Source: Emydura subglobosa (taxonomy: Eukaryota > Chordata > Testudines > Chelidae). From it: a DNA stretch of 64,000 nt. The notes beneath the pieces are model-generated. The model ran no database searches and was not told where the DNA came from. It saw only the letters and a list, made by a program, of their open reading frames with translations. The translations under genes and the position numbers were made by a program. Below are positions 1-11,757 of this stretch, piece by piece. Location of the stretch: assembly GCA_007922225.1 (NCBI GenBank), contig ML679946.1:98154979-98218978 (forward strand), in the 5' to 3' direction. Within the stretch, counting starts at the first letter, position 1. Every line of letters starts with the position of its first letter.

Positions 1-609
1 CCCCAAACAAGCCATAGCCGGTGGATGAGTCAGACAAGCTGGCCAGTAATAAAAGTAATGAAAATAATAGGATGTGTGCAGTTCTTAGCCAATCAGGCCC
101 AGCACTTAACTCTCTGGGCATCTGCTTCACCTTAAAAAGTGAGATGTTAGGGAGAATTATGTTGTCTCTCCCTATGGAAACCTTTCATATGGATTCCTAG
201 ACTATTAGCAAAGGAGGAAATGCAACTTCTGTTGCTGAACTGTGTTGGAAGAGCATATTGCAGGCCTACAGCACAAGTACCAAGCTGCTGCACCTATAAC
301 TGTGAGACAATTATGAACAGCTGCTGACGATTAGCATAGAAATGAACATTCTATACAGCATATTTCACTCCGGTAAAGAAAACGAGTACAGTGCGAAAGA
401 ACACTACGTTGTGTGGTTTTCTTATTTCACAACAACATATTAACAAAGAGATCCCTGCACCAGAAAGTGGTACTTTATATGTTTATGTTCATTCTCCAGC
501 TCTAAATTATGGCAAAGTAAGAAACAGTGCAGGGAAACAAACCAGGTGTAAAGATGCAGTTAAAAGAAGCCACCATATATGCAGGTAAGTATCATGTAGA
601 ATATCATTG
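1..609. other. Unassigned AT-rich DNA
   Basis: No repeat or gene recognised. A 65-codon open frame at 391-588 (+) ends beside a good splice-donor sequence (caggtaagt, about 582-590), but it has no family resemblance and no clear acceptor upstream, so I do not call it an exon. Confidence 0.6.
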
Positions 610-775
610 CATGGAATAGGTCAGAGGTGGAAAACACCTCCTAAATGGTCTAGTCCACCCACCTTACCCATACATGATTGCTCCCTCCCTACTCTATATG
701 GTCCCTTCCTATGTTCAACCTCAATTTAAGTCTCTCAAGCCACTTCCTGAAAGAACCTATTAACAAGATAAAGAA
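610..775 (-). mobile_element. Old CR1 LINE 3' fragment
   Basis: Read on the minus strand, this follows the 3' untranslated tail of an older CR1 subfamily: a plus-strand 'gaggtggaaaacacctc' block, then 'ggtctagtccaccc', then a diverged stretch with 'aagtctctcaagccact'. CR1 copies are usually 5'-truncated, so a lone tail is expected. Divergence is high and the inner boundary is uncertain. Confidence 0.55.
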
Positions 776-1924
776 TAATCATTGATATTCTGTAGTCTTT
801 GGAGCTGCTTCTGGACCTATTACTTAAAGGAGTTGAGGAACCTTGTGAACTTCAGTGGAACTGTTTGCATGATTCAGGATTGCCCTCTTTAGTAAAGATT
901 GCAGGAGTGTGTCCTTTCTGTCCTGAAAAAGGACAACCGATGTCCAAACCTTAACACCGATTCCCTCTTTCCATTGGTATTGCATTCCTTTAACACAGTT
1001 CGTGTGTGGTCCACATTTGAACTCTGTTCTGAAAAAGTGGAAGGTTAACCCATTATTTTACCAGCCGCTCTAGCCACCTAATCCCCATGGAGACACTGGA
1101 TGGGATTGATTTGACAGCTTTCATGTCAGTGAAAAACGAATATCATGGAAGATGGTCTGGAATCGACATGTGACAGTGTTATCCAGGGTTTTCAGAGTCC
1201 AAAGCAGTGTAACTTAACTGTTTCTCTCCAGGCAGTGTCAGGAATAAATCAATGGGAACACAGTACTTCCCTCTGATAAATAATTGATGCAAACAAGTTC
1301 TATTACCTAAAATTGTTATTTATTATATATAAGCACACACTGACATAAGCAGTAGGTTTAGAACATCCAAATAATTATCTAAAATCTGAGTTGGAATAGA
1401 GTAATTAACAGCAGGTCAATGATGGCTGGTCACTTCCCTGCCAGGGAGTTGGGGTTGAGGAAAATGTCTCTCAAGACAGCTTCAGAGAACTGTTCCAAAC
1501 TACTCTATATTATCTAGTCTTTTTATAACTAGCTTTTAGAAAACATGTAGCTCATAGTGTCCTCTACTGAGTCACCATTTCTCTTAATTTCAATAAACTA
1601 CTTATCAATAAAATATTCATAATTATCTTAGCCATAATAAGCTTCCGTACCAAAGGCGCCCAAACTCAAGGTGTCCATTCACTTATTTTCTTTGTCTCAT
1701 AATTTGTTGACTCTTTTCTCCCCTCCTCCCACTCTGATTAGCAGAAATTGCAATCCTGTATTGCCTTGCCTCCAAAAGCCCTGCGTCGCTAAATTAACTC
1801 TTAACTATGTGGTGTTCTATTTTATTAATTAATGGTGGCTGAATGCACACAACATGTCTGTGATTAGCTTGGTCAAATTCTGGGGTAACATACCCCTCAG
1901 TGCTGGGGTAACAGCAGGGTGAGG
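776..1924. other. Unassigned AT-rich DNA
   Basis: No coding frame of note and no repeat recognised. The part at about 1600-1860 is AT-rich with TTAATTAATGG-like homeodomain-type words and no repeat structure. It could be conserved noncoding DNA, but this cannot be judged from one sequence. Confidence 0.55.
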
Positions 1925-2085
1925 AAAGGTCTTGAGATTACTGCTCAAGACTGGGCATCAGGAAACCTAGGTAATTTCCTGCATGACTTCAGGAAGGCCA
2001 CTTCACTTCTTTGTGCCATAGTTTTCCCATCCATAAAATAGGATAATACACTGATGTTCTGAGGCTTAACTAATAATGCTTATAA
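1925..2085 (+). mobile_element. MIR-type SINE
   Basis: The order of motifs is that of a tRNA-derived MIR/CORE-type SINE: 'ggcatcaggaaacctagg', a diverged 'gacttcaggaaggcc' for the usual gacc-ttgggcaag, then 'cacttcacttctttgtgcc' and 'tttcccatccataaaatagg'. The tRNA-like head is decayed. It is an old copy. Confidence 0.7.
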
Positions 2086-3280
2086 GGTTACAAAGGAAGT
2101 ACAAAGCGTTATTAAATCTGAACCCAAATGGGCCAACACAAAGCAATACAGTGTATTGGTACATATTTGTTATTTATTTATTTATTTTATTTATTTATGT
2201 TATGTTCAAAAGAACAAATACATGTTATTGTAGTGTTTTGAGAGGTTGGGGGTGCTGTTTTATTTCATGTTTACATTTTATTAGATGATAATTAAATTAC
2301 TGACAGAATAAGATAGTACCAAATAAGAAAGAAGACAGAATGTGACTGTGTGTAAAGAAAGCTAAAAAGTTCTGCAGTCATCGGATCATAAAAAAGGGAT
2401 CTGAAAGAGAACTGTTAGGGGATAGAATTTGGATGACCCATTGCATGAGAGAATTGGAAATTTATGGCTCTGATTCAACCAAGACCATATAAGATTCAAT
2501 GGGAGTTAAGTATTGTTGCGTGTCTGAGTTAATGATGACTGAAGATTGTCGAATAGCAGGCTCATTTGGAATTATTTAATCAAATATTATTAGTCAGAGA
2601 TTAGTATAGCACTACACAGAAAGAATAGATACATTATCACTCTTTGTTCTCAGATCAAAGTTGGCTCTGTGTCTCTCCTTCACTGTATCTGGAAGGATGT
2701 GCAGTTTCATTCCACAACTAACTTCCGACACCAGCATCATTATATAAAGTTTCCAAACAAAGAAACCTCTTTTACCAAAAGAAACATGTTTTGAAGTAAT
2801 TTCTATACATTCTCAGTTTACCTGATTTGTGTATGAAGGCATAATTATTTACAACTGAGAGGTCTAACAAGATAATATATTTCAGTGTGTTTTTCTTTCC
2901 GTATACTTATTCTTTCCTGTCTTCTGTAACAATTATCCCTTATCAGTTTCCCAGGTTTACATATGCTTATGTAAGCAACATATACAATAAGGAAATGGTT
3001 TTCCAGACTATCTGGAGTTAAATGGACATACAGGTGCCCAAGATCTTTAAATACAGTCTAACACATAGAATTCCTGACTAGGGTTACTTATATGTCAAGT
3101 ATCAGTGTTCTGGGCTTTCAAATTCAACATACTCTTTGTTAAAATCCTAAAGATTCTAAAAAATAGTTAATATATACATCAAATATACAGAAAGTAAAGA
3201 ACTAAAAGGGTTTATATTTACTAACAGATCCAAACAGTATAATTAAAATTATGAATAGGGTTAAGACTTTTCCTGAATCA
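2086..3280. other. Unassigned AT-rich DNA
   Basis: Contains a (TTTA)n tract and otherwise no recognised repeat, RNA gene or plausible exon. The only open frame over 60 codons (2076-2288) runs through the simple repeat and is chance. Confidence 0.6.
2168..2202. repeat. (TTTA)n microsatellite
   Basis: Imperfect run of TTTA units directly visible in the sequence. Confidence 0.9.
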
Positions 3281-3335
3281 GTGCTTAAATCTGGGCCCCA
3301 TTCCTTAAGATCTCCTGGTTCATTGCTTTCACGCA
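3281..3335. repeat. Diverged direct repeat, copy 1
   Basis: Shares an ordered set of words with 4006-4072: 'gtgcttaaa', 'ctggg/ctggc', a short spacer, then 'ttcattgctttcac' in this copy against 'attcattgctttcac' in the other. The two lie about 730 bp apart in the same orientation. Confidence 0.55.
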
Positions 3336-3433
3336 AGCATATAATTAAAGTTAACCATAATTGGCAATGGGTGGCTGGCTCCTTAAGGAAATGGGCCTCA
3401 ATTCACCTATGACATGCCTAACTCATGCTTATA

Positions 3434-3478
3434 GTCTGTTTGCTACAAACAGACTAACACGACTACCTCTCTGAAACT
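3434..3478 (-). mobile_element. SINE-like dispersed repeat end
   Basis: 'acagactaacacgactacc' is the terminal motif of a repeat very common in turtle and other reptile genomes. The same family occurs reversed at 29806-29901, as 'ggtagctgtgttagtc'. A perfect 8-bp stem, gtctgttt/aaacagac, sits at the left edge. I do not assign a formal family name. Confidence 0.6.
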
Positions 3479-3499
3479 CATTAACTCAGAATGAAGGTC

Positions 3500-3840
3500 A
3501 TGTGACCAATGAGTCAGATGAGTGAATCAAGCCTGGGGTAGATAAGAAGAGGCCTGAAGAGAGCAGGGGCTGTAGGTGGGTGTTGGTAGATGCCTGCAGA
3601 CACTGCAGAGAATAAGAAGTCTCCTGAGACAGCAGGGTGGAAAAACACCTGTGGGGAAGGCAGAGAAGGCCAAACTCCAGCCAAGAAGTGCAGGAAGAGC
3701 ACCAAGACAGATCCTCATGAAGAAGGCCTGTACCCAGCCTGGGACTGGGGCAAAAGAAAGGAACTTTAAAGACAGGCCAGACCCTCAGGTAGGAGGGGTT
3801 TAGCCCAGTTTGAAACTGGGGTGAAGACTATATGTTTGAG
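3500..3840 (+). other. GC-rich block, possibly a retroelement leader
   Basis: More GC- and purine-rich than its surroundings, in the style of the LTR/leader DNA seen at 34834-35640 and 53811-54504, but I could not align it to either. It lies between the two diverged direct repeats (3281-3335 and 4006-4072). Overlapping open frames on both strands are not protein-like. Confidence 0.3.
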
Positions 3841-4005
3841 TTCTATTTTGAAAGTTTGTGTGCAAAACTTCATAAACTGGACCTCAAAAGGGGCATGTTT
3901 TTAGTATCTGGATGGTGTAGATGTCCTAAGGGGCCCAGAGCAGAGGGGGAAACTGATGATGTAGAGCCACCTGGGCCATACAAGGCAGGTATGCCCTTTT
4001 ACATA

Positions 4006-4072
4006 TGTGCTTAAACCCTGGCTCAAATCGGGACCACATTTATGAAGGTCTCCCTATTCATTGCTTTCACAC
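4006..4072. repeat. Diverged direct repeat, copy 2
   Basis: Second copy of the segment described at 3281-3335. The best-preserved words are 'gtgcttaaa' and 'ttcattgctttcacacaa'. Confidence 0.55.
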
Positions 4073-4212
4073 AACTACCTATCATTCTACTTCATACTGC
4101 TCTTTGGATACAACATTTGTACAACTAAACTCAGAACCAGACTTTATTAGCACCAGGATATATTTTTATCTCAGTATATAGAGAAGGAATATAGCAGAGA
4201 ACCCATTAATAG

Positions 4213-4500
4213 CAGAGCTGGGCAAAATATTTGTAAAAAAAATGCAAAACTAGTTGACACTTTCATGGCTCATTACAAACATAAAATTCAGCTCAGGTTT
4301 GCTAAGGTTCACACACTTTTTGACCAAATATGTGCCCATTTTTGAATGAACCTTTTTTTTCTTTGAATACTCAGTATTCAAATCACAAACATAATTCTGA
4401 TACAAAAAAAAAAAAAAAAAAAAAAAAAGGTGAAACTTGATGATTTTCCATAAATTTAGCTTTGAGTTCTGGCTTCCTGACACTGAAAATTCAGGGGGTC
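4213..4500. repeat. Foldback-like element, 'agagctgg' family, partial
   Basis: Opens with 'gcagagctgggcaaaatatt', the usual left end of an A/T-rich foldback family that recurs at 7430, 44500, 45622, 53610/54505 and 60280. It holds a run of 25 A at 4404-4428. I cannot find the matching right end, so the copy is either truncated or very diverged. Confidence 0.4.
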
Positions 4501-4854
4501 CAATCCACATGAACTGAAACCAAATAAAATGTCCTCACTAAACCCAGAAAATGTAAGACAAACTTTGTTGAGCCCTCATTATCAGTAGAAATGGGTCCCC
4601 ACCAAAGCCCAGAACATCCCTGAACTTTGGGGAAATTTTGTAATTCAGGTTCATCTCTAGCATGTGATCTTACACCGGAAAACAAACACCTAATCATGTG
4701 ACAGTGGAGTGGGAGGGGGGGGTCTACATTTATTCTCCCAATGATCATATCAAATTTGCTCAGTCAAAAGACAATTTCATCATTGGCCAGTTTTACAAAC
4801 ACCACATGGAATGAGAAAAATAATTGTACTCTTTCTGGCTCTTACATCAACACA
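4501..4854. other. Unassigned DNA
   Basis: No repeat, RNA gene or plausible exon seen. The 85-codon minus frame at 4491-4748 has no family resemblance. Confidence 0.6.
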
Positions 4855-5268
4855 AATAAGGAAGATCAAGGAGAAATTTAAGAGGTGACACTATCATGGT
4901 CTATCACCTACATAAGAAGGCAATATCTGAGACCATAGGACTCTTTAGTCTAGTAGAGTAGCATTTCAATATCCAATGGATGGTAGTTGAAGTCAACCAA
5001 GTTCAACCTGGAAATGAGATGCAACGTTTCAACAGTAAAGGTAACTAATGATGGGACTCAATTATCTACTGTGTAAATTATCCATGACCGGAATCTTTAA
5101 ATAAAAATTGGATGACTTTCTAAGAGATGTGCTCTAATTCAACACGTTTTTGGGCTTGATGCAGGAATTACTGGGTGAAATTTTAATGTCTGAATTATGC
5201 TGGGCATCAGACTAGAGGATCATAATGTGTCCCTTCTGACCTTAATCTAGAAATTCTGTTTTCAAAAC
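4855..5268 (+). mobile_element. CR1 LINE, 3' end (old, diverged)
   Basis: Follows CR1 in order. 'aagaggtgacactatcatgg' matches the region encoding RGD-LI near the reverse transcriptase C-terminus. Next come 'gactctttagtctag', 'atccaatggatgg', and 'caacctggaaatgagatgc'. The 3' UTR words are 'attggatgactttctaa', 'caggaattactgggtg' and 'cagactagaggatcataatg'. The tail ends 'ccttaatctagaaattctg'. Indels destroy any frame. This is a typical 5'-truncated copy of the 'ggaattattttgggg' CR1 class, older than the copies at 19975 and 22480. Confidence 0.85.
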
Positions 5269-5474
5269 TTAGTATAAAGTTCAAGGCAGAATAGGATCCC
5301 TTGGGCTGTCCTGTAGCTGTGTTTGCTCAGCAGGGCAAACAGGAGTCCAGACTTACTTGTCTGTAAAATAAGCAGATATGACTGAAAAACACAAAGGGAG
5401 AGGAATATGGAAATTCCATTTCTACATAATCACTTTTCTAACAGTACTTTAATGCCTGAGAAACATTAGTATTG

Positions 5475-5755
5475 TATTTATTTTATTATACATAATACTA
5501 TTTCGTATTACAGTAACACCTGGAGGCCTCATTTTGGATCAGGGCTCCATTGTGCTAGGTGCTGGACAAACATATAGTGAGAAAGAGTTCCTGCCCTGAA
5601 GATTTTACAGTCTAAATAGACCAGCCAGACAAAAGTGGGTCAAAGCAGGAGGTGGGGGAGATAAACAATGACTTACCTAGTGTCACACAACAGATCAGGC
5701 TGTACCAGACCTGGGAATAGAACCCTGGAATGCCTCTCCTGAGTGTTTTTGTCTC
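5475..5755 (-). mobile_element. MIR/L2-tail-type SINE, near full length
   Basis: On the plus strand it reads tail to head: 'aacacctggaggcc', 'ccattgtgctaggtgctgg', 'gttcctgccctgaag', then 'cctagtgtcacacaacagat' and 'gggaatagaaccctgg' (reversed B-box region). This is the common sauropsid SINE whose 3' end gives 'gcctagcacaatgggg'. The 280-bp length suggests an almost complete copy. Confidence 0.7.
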
Positions 5756-7244
5756 CTGTTACCTCATAAATTTGTCAGTTTCTCTTACAGGTGAATGTTT
5801 GCCAATTAAAGATCATCAGAAGATTACATATGTATTAAATATTTACACCCAAGCCGTTACATTGAAGAAACTGAATATATACTTTTCTTTTTGAATTAAT
5901 GTATTTCAGATTTTTAAAGCAATATAAATAGTTGAATTTCTCAGAATATAATTACTTGTTAGATATTTGAACAAGCTAATCATGCCTGCATAGAAGTGTG
6001 ACTGTTTTATAATTATCTGTGCTCCTGAAACAATGTTTATTTACACATAAAGAACAAATGGATTCCCACTTCAGCGTTTTTGCAGGAAGACTTTGAACTC
6101 ACCATTATGCAGAGAGGAATTTCTTATGTTGTGGGGCCAATTTAACACTCTCCTATACTGTTTTCCTATTTACTTCCTTCTAAAATTAGATATGAGACTT
6201 TCACTTCCATCACTGGGAGTCAGCTGAATGAAGGCTGATCATACACTGTTTAGAAAAGAACTTCTAATTTGGCCAGAGAAAAATAAATAGTCTCATTTGT
6301 ACTCTTGTGAAATTTTTCTCCACTTCGTAAAGCCCTGGATGAAACCAAGGCTCCACTGCAGTCAATTGGGAATTTTGCCATTGACTTCAACGGAGCCAAG
6401 TTTTTACTCACCATGTAGATGATTCTACACCTACTAAAGCCAATGGCCACACTTTGTTAACTGTATCACCATATCACCATGCCACAAAACATTGGTGGCA
6501 ATCAAAATTGGGCAGAATTCATTCAATTTTATTTTTTTTGAAATTTCGATGGACGATATCAATGCTTATTTTTAAAGCATTTTCTTCAGTTTTTACCTAC
6601 TTAAATTTTCAGAGTCACAGGAAATTATGGGGAGGGAAATCAGAAAATAAGGTGGGTTGTCAGACAATAATTATTAATTAATTAATTAATTAATTACTGG
6701 AGATGTTGAGATTCAAAACCTTAAACTGTTTACAACTGTTAAAACAAAAGTTGTTAAAATCATGACAAATACACAAAATAAATATCCTTAAGTCAAATTC
6801 TAATAAGTTCTCAAGGAGTGCTTTTCCTACTTCACCTAGTTGTAAATTTCAGTGATCAATTAAAATATTTTTAATCAATTTATGTGTATATGGTGAAATT
6901 GGCATCACTCGACATTTACAGATAAAAATCTAATCTTTCCAAGCTTAACTATAGTGCAAAATCATGACTGTCACACAATTACAATATATTGGACTTGGCT
7001 AGGTTGCAGCAGGGCCTAGGACTGCTGAAAACATTTGTGAACGTTTGCAAACATTTAGGCAAATTTATTCAGAATTTTGAGTTCCTAATGAAACCCAGCA
7101 ACAAAGCTTTGCTCCTCATCTCCTGAAAAAGGTCTCTCAATTTTTCTTCAGCATGTTGTAATTATGCTTTCTAAAGAGAAATTGGCTAACATTTTTAAAG
7201 GAGGTATATTATCTCTTGATTTCTTATGCAAACAGGAAAGGATA
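5756..7244. other. Unassigned AT-rich DNA
   Basis: Contains a simple repeat at 6672-6696 and a half palindrome at about 6344-6405 ('attgacttcaacggagcc'), related to the foldback at 41079-41146. The stretch 5770-6130 is AT-rich, repeat-free and a candidate for conserved noncoding sequence. No plausible exon. Confidence 0.55.
6672..6696. repeat. (ATTA)n microsatellite
   Basis: Run of attaatta units, about six repeats, directly visible. Confidence 0.9.
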
Positions 7245-7345
7245 GTTTTGTGTTAAAGACAGTGGACTGGAGCTCAAAACATATGGGTTTAACTCCTGAC
7301 TCTACCACTGACGTTTTGTATGACAATGGGAAATGAAGCAAAGAC
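7245..7345 (+). mobile_element. MIR-type SINE, 5' part
   Basis: 'agtggactggagctcaaaa', 'atgggtttaactcctgac' and 'tctaccactgac' are the tRNA-like head and start of the core. The sequence leaves the SINE pattern near 7345. The missing 3' part may be at 7955-8015, on the far side of a foldback element. Confidence 0.55.
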
Positions 7346-7429
7346 AAGTGTTTAAACACATTCAGTTACTCACTGGGAATTGCTCATGTGCTTAGGAGTA
7401 CAGCTGATCAAAAAAAAAAAAAAAAAAAA

Positions 7430-7945
7430 GAATTTCCATCCAATGGGGAAATTCTGATATTTTGACATTTCTTTTCACCCTAAATTGGAATGAAAAATTG
7501 AAATATCAAGTGCTTTTTATAGAACATGATGTTCTGAAAAATTGCAGTAGGGAAATACCAGGACATTTCATTTCATTTCAATGTATTTGTTCCAAATGAA
7601 ATGTTTCAGTGTTCCTGAAACTAAACACTTCATTTATGAGTGTCACTCACAAGAAGAAGAAACAGGGGTGCATCATGGGAGATGTAATCTGGCCAGGGAG
7701 ACTGGGGACAGGAGGGAGCTGAAACCTCAGTTCCTATGAGGTACTGCAGCAGCTCAGGCAGATGCAGAGATGAATGCCTAATTGACTTGAAACAGAAAGT
7801 TTCATTATGATTTTTCCAATGGAAAATTTCACCAAAATCTATTTCTCCCACTGAAAGTTTCAATTATGACAAAACTAATTTCCCACCGGAAATATTTCAT
7901 TGGAGTTTTTTCAACCAACTTAAGAGTTTTAATGAACCTGGCCTT
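7430..7945. repeat. Foldback element, 'gaaattttc' family, with core
   Basis: Both flanks are rich in gaaatttc-like words ('gaaatgtttcagtg' on the left, 'ggaaaatttcacc' on the right). They enclose a non-A/T core beginning 'gcatcatgggagatgtaat' and continuing 'tgaaacctcagttcc', a core I associate with this turtle foldback family. A run of 20 A (7410-7429) lies at its left edge. The outer ends are not sharp. Confidence 0.5.
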
Positions 7946-7954
7946 AAATATCTT

Positions 7955-8015
7955 CTTGCTTCAGTTTTCCTTCTATAAAATGGGGATATTAATTCCTTGC
8001 TTCACAGGGTGGAGC
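7955..8015 (+). mobile_element. MIR-type SINE, 3' part
   Basis: 'cagttttccttctataaaat' followed by 'ggggatattaattcc' and 'ttcacagggt' is the 3' core of a MIR-type SINE in the same orientation as 7245-7345. The two may be one copy split by the foldback between them. Confidence 0.6.
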
Positions 8016-10448
8016 TATGGACAGAAATATCTACAACTTCTACCTAAGGAACCCTGATCAGGAGACTCCCAATATGCAGTGCTCTTCAAATGGTACAGCA
8101 ACATTCATACTGATGCTTGCGACCCACAAGTGGCTGTTTAATGATTCTCCTGCAACTCTTTGCAACACATGATATTAAACAAATGTGTGATTTAATTATT
8201 AACCAGTTAGGATGTTTTCACTATATTATTAACCAATTAAGTTAACAACTTGCACTCAGTTATTAACTTACTTGCTGTGAGAATTATCTATCTATCTATA
8301 TATCTATCAAGTACTATAGTAAATGAAACAATGAATTCACACTACTGTGGCTCTTTTGGGTATTGTGGTCTGAGTATCACTTAACTGGAGGTCACACACT
8401 ACATAGTATTTCCTGTAGCTAGGTAAATATGACAGATCTGTTTCCCTGCAACATTGATGTATTTATCTTCTGCTCATTGTAAGAGCTGGCTTTTAGAATT
8501 GTTTTTGAACTCTCCATGACCCACATCTGAGCTGCGTCTGATTGAGAAACATCAGTTGTTGAAGAAAAAAAATGCAAGAAGGGCTGAATGCCGGTTAAGT
8601 ATTGTGGTCCAAGAGCTCGCTCCTATTTCCCTTTGTGGTAGTTTTTTCCACCTTCAACTCTGCTCCTTTAAAAAAAAAAAAAAAAAAAAAAAACTGCAAC
8701 ATCTTGATAAGCAAAGACAAAAAAATAAATAAATAAAGAGACCCATCTCTTTTCATTTGGTAAAGCATTTGATCAGCGTACCTGATATGCTGATGCACTC
8801 ACCGGAGGCAATGACCCACTTTGGTTTCATTTGATAATTCCTTTTGAACTCCCCATGGCTCTGTGAGATGAAGTTATCCCCCCCTCCCTATAAAACCACT
8901 CAGAGCTACGACTTTCAAAAGCTCTTCCTGGGATTTTTTGACGAGAGGGTCATGAAGTCCCATTTCCAGCACCTCCCATTTTACTTCACTCTCTTTAATC
9001 CTTGGCTTATTTTCACAGTATACCATTGCTCTCAGCTTTTTCACAGGGAGTATATCTATCGTGCAGAGCCAAAACACCAGGTGGGATGAAGTGCAGGACC
9101 TTTCAGTCCTTTTCCTCCTCTCTTTTGTAAAATCATGAAACCTGCATCCTTTCCAGGGTGGATATTAAGTAAAGCCCCTGTGGAGTTTCATACCTCCTGC
9201 AGATTTCTCTGAGAAGAGGGTTGGACTGTTCTGGAGTGGTATGGTGTATTTATTTACTCTTCCCCTTTGCTACCTGCACCGCCAATGCTCCTTGCTGGTC
9301 CCTTTCACAGCAATGCCTCCTCTGAAAATCAGTGGGGTCAAGGCCTAGTCCTCATCGTAGAACTCCCACTGGATTGAGTGGAAGTTCCACCGATTGAGAA
9401 CTTGTTGGCCTGCTCCTCAGAAATCATTGGGACATATGTTCTGCCCTGCTTTTCTCTCCTTTTGAGCCATTCAAGCAGCATAAAGGAATCAAATATTGGC
9501 TGCAACCTCCTGGCTATGGATACCCCAATGGAAGGGAGTCTCCAGGGGGCGATTAGAGGGAGGAGTTGGTGCCTATGCCACCCTCCCCACAGCCTGTTGT
9601 GCAGGGACACGTCCCTCACTATTCACAGCATGCCCCCAGCACATGTTGGGGGGCTGCTGGAGAAAGCCCCAGCTAGCAGATGATCTATACTGAAGTCCCT
9701 TCTCTTTCCTTTCCCTAACCATTCTCTATTAAAGTGTATAAGATGGTTCAAAAAGAAACCCTATTTAAAAGTGACTAGTGCAATGACTTTCCCCTAACAC
9801 TAGCTATTTTTCCCTACCTACTAAACCTAATTAAGGGCCACAATAGGCTTTGTCGTGCATTCATTCAAGGAAGTAAAGAGGGGAGGAGGGGCCTCCCCCA
9901 TTCAGATGGGCAATTCCACCCCTTCTGGGGGATTAGGAGAAGCAGGCTCCACCGAGCAGCTAAAGCACCGTTCACACGTGGGCAGGAAAGAGTGGGAGGA
10001 ACATAGTCTTGACTCCGCCCCTCAAACACATTCCATGATGTTGGTACACAGGATATTGTAGATCACATGCTGCAACAGGTATAGATGCAGTGCAGTTTTA
10101 CTCCCTACCTGAAGGAGTAGGAAAACTGGGAGGGAAGTGTGGCTCTCCATGTTGCCATCTCCCTCAAGGACTGCTCCAAGAATAGAACAACGATCAGCTA
10201 CCCCTTACTGTGAGCTGAATCCTAAGGGGTGGAACATTTAAATGCATAACAAGAATATCCAGAGTTAATTTAGTGCTAGCAAAAATTGTGGAAGTCATGT
10301 TAAACCTTATACTTCGGGGTATATACCAATTACTAGCTATTAGAGATCAGGATGAAACCTAATGTGGAGGCAGTTTATCCTTCATGCACTTCTGTGAGTT
10401 TCTTACACCTTCCCTTGATGCACATGGTGGCTCTTGTCAGAGTCAGGA
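8016..10448. other. Unassigned DNA with microsatellites
   Basis: Holds (TATC)n at 8285-8308, a run of 24 A at 8670-8693 and a short (AAAT)n at about 8720-8738. Overlapping open frames at 9338-9683 (93 codons minus, 101 codons plus) have no recognisable domain and overlap each other, which argues for chance. No RNA gene seen. Confidence 0.55.
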
Positions 10449-10510
10449 TATTGATTTAGATGGACCATGGGTATGATCCAGTCTGGCAGGTCCTCTGGTC
10501 CTAACATGAT
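10449..10510 (+). mobile_element. CR1-like LINE tail, short and old
   Basis: 'tagatggaccatgggtatga' then 'tccagtctggcagg' resembles the end of older CR1 subfamilies (usual form 'gatgggcc-ttggtctgatccagtatggc'). Too short for certainty. Confidence 0.45.
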
Positions 10511-11124
10511 GATCTAGCCCTATAAAAACACATGTAGTTTTCTAGGGTAAATATATAGATCAAAAGAGACATGATGATTTTATTCTGAGATACAAAATGT
10601 CTTTACACAGAAATATGTACATAAAGAGAGGCAACAGAGTGGCTCTATTTATATGCTACTTACATACAGAGGCAAACTTTACCAACAAGCATAATTTATA
10701 CACGGCTTTTAATGCTGACTCCTAACAACTCCGTTCCACTCTAGGTATTACACTAGCTCTTGTCTCGTCTCAGCGGCTTCCTATATTTTCCTTTCAAAAT
10801 GTGAGGGGGGTTTGTATTGGTTTTAGAAGCAGACTATGTAAAGAGTAACATTTAAGGGAGAAGGGAAGGAAGTCCCAAAGGGCTAACATGAGTAATGCAC
10901 CAATTTTTTTTCATGCCATATTCTGCCCTGAGAAAACTCAACAAAATGTTACTGCATGCAGAAAATGAAGTATTTTATTCAGGAAACTTCTTCTGATCAC
11001 TATCAGAAATTAACCATTTGATTGGTTCTAACAGGTGAACAGGGTGTTCCCATGGCTGATTAGCACACCCCAAATGGAACAGATCCAAATCCTACCAAAC
11101 TAGATTCAGAAGTATGACTTGCAA
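10511..11124. other. Unassigned DNA
   Basis: No repeat, RNA gene or plausible exon recognised. Confidence 0.6.
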
Positions 11125-11190
11125 TGTATAGATTCTTAGGCCAGGTGGGACCATTTTGATCATCTAGCCTGACCTAATACTGGGCAGGAG
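11125..11190 (-). mobile_element. CR1 LINE 3' end, fragment
   Basis: Plus-strand text 'tatagattcttaggccagg', 'gggaccattttgatcatc' and 'tagcctgacct' is the reverse complement of a CR1 3' terminus ('aggtcagactagatgatca...ggaatctat'). Confidence 0.7.
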
Positions 11191-11757
11191 TACTCAAATG
11201 AGTACAAATTGAAGAATCTGGGTATAGAGTATAGGAATAAGGTAGTAGTACTTTAAATGGTTTGTGAGCCTGCTCGTGGCACCAGAAAGCAGTCAAAGTG
11301 GCAGTGTAGCTAGACCTTTTATGTTTGGGACCCAGTTGAATCCTTGTGGTTTCTTTGCTTTGTTTTTGTTGTGAAAAGAAAGAAAGAAACAAACCTTTTT
11401 TTTTAAATCAGTTTTTAATTAAGCCTCAAGCTCTCCCTCTGATTATGCACCCAGATTCCCATAGTGGAGTGCCAGATTGTGTATTCATTGGTCTGCCAAA
11501 GGACCAACTATATTTGAACAAACAAGGCCTCTCCCTTCTTCCTACTATATGCAGTAGGGGAAAGGAAGAGAAGCATTCAAAATTGGATGTGATGGAGAAT
11601 GTTGTCATCACTCATCCCGATAAACAGGAAAAGGGACACCTGTCTGGCAGGTGTGTGTGGAGGGCGGGGCTTTGCAGAGGTGTCAAGGTTAAAATGGACT
11701 ACCTGGCAAAAGCTGGATTGTTCCTCCTTGCATCAGTCTTGCAAGGTGTGCAGCATT
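11191..11757. other. Unassigned DNA
   Basis: A 156-codon plus frame (11346-11816) crosses this stretch and runs into the palindrome at 11758. It has no recognisable domain, and a 61-codon minus frame overlaps it. I regard it as chance. Confidence 0.55.

Noticed and set aside
4404..4428. A25 run as the tail of a processed pseudogene
   Set aside because: No retroposed gene sequence upstream and no target duplication; it lies inside a foldback-like element. The runs at 7410-7429 and 8670-8693 were rejected for the same reason.
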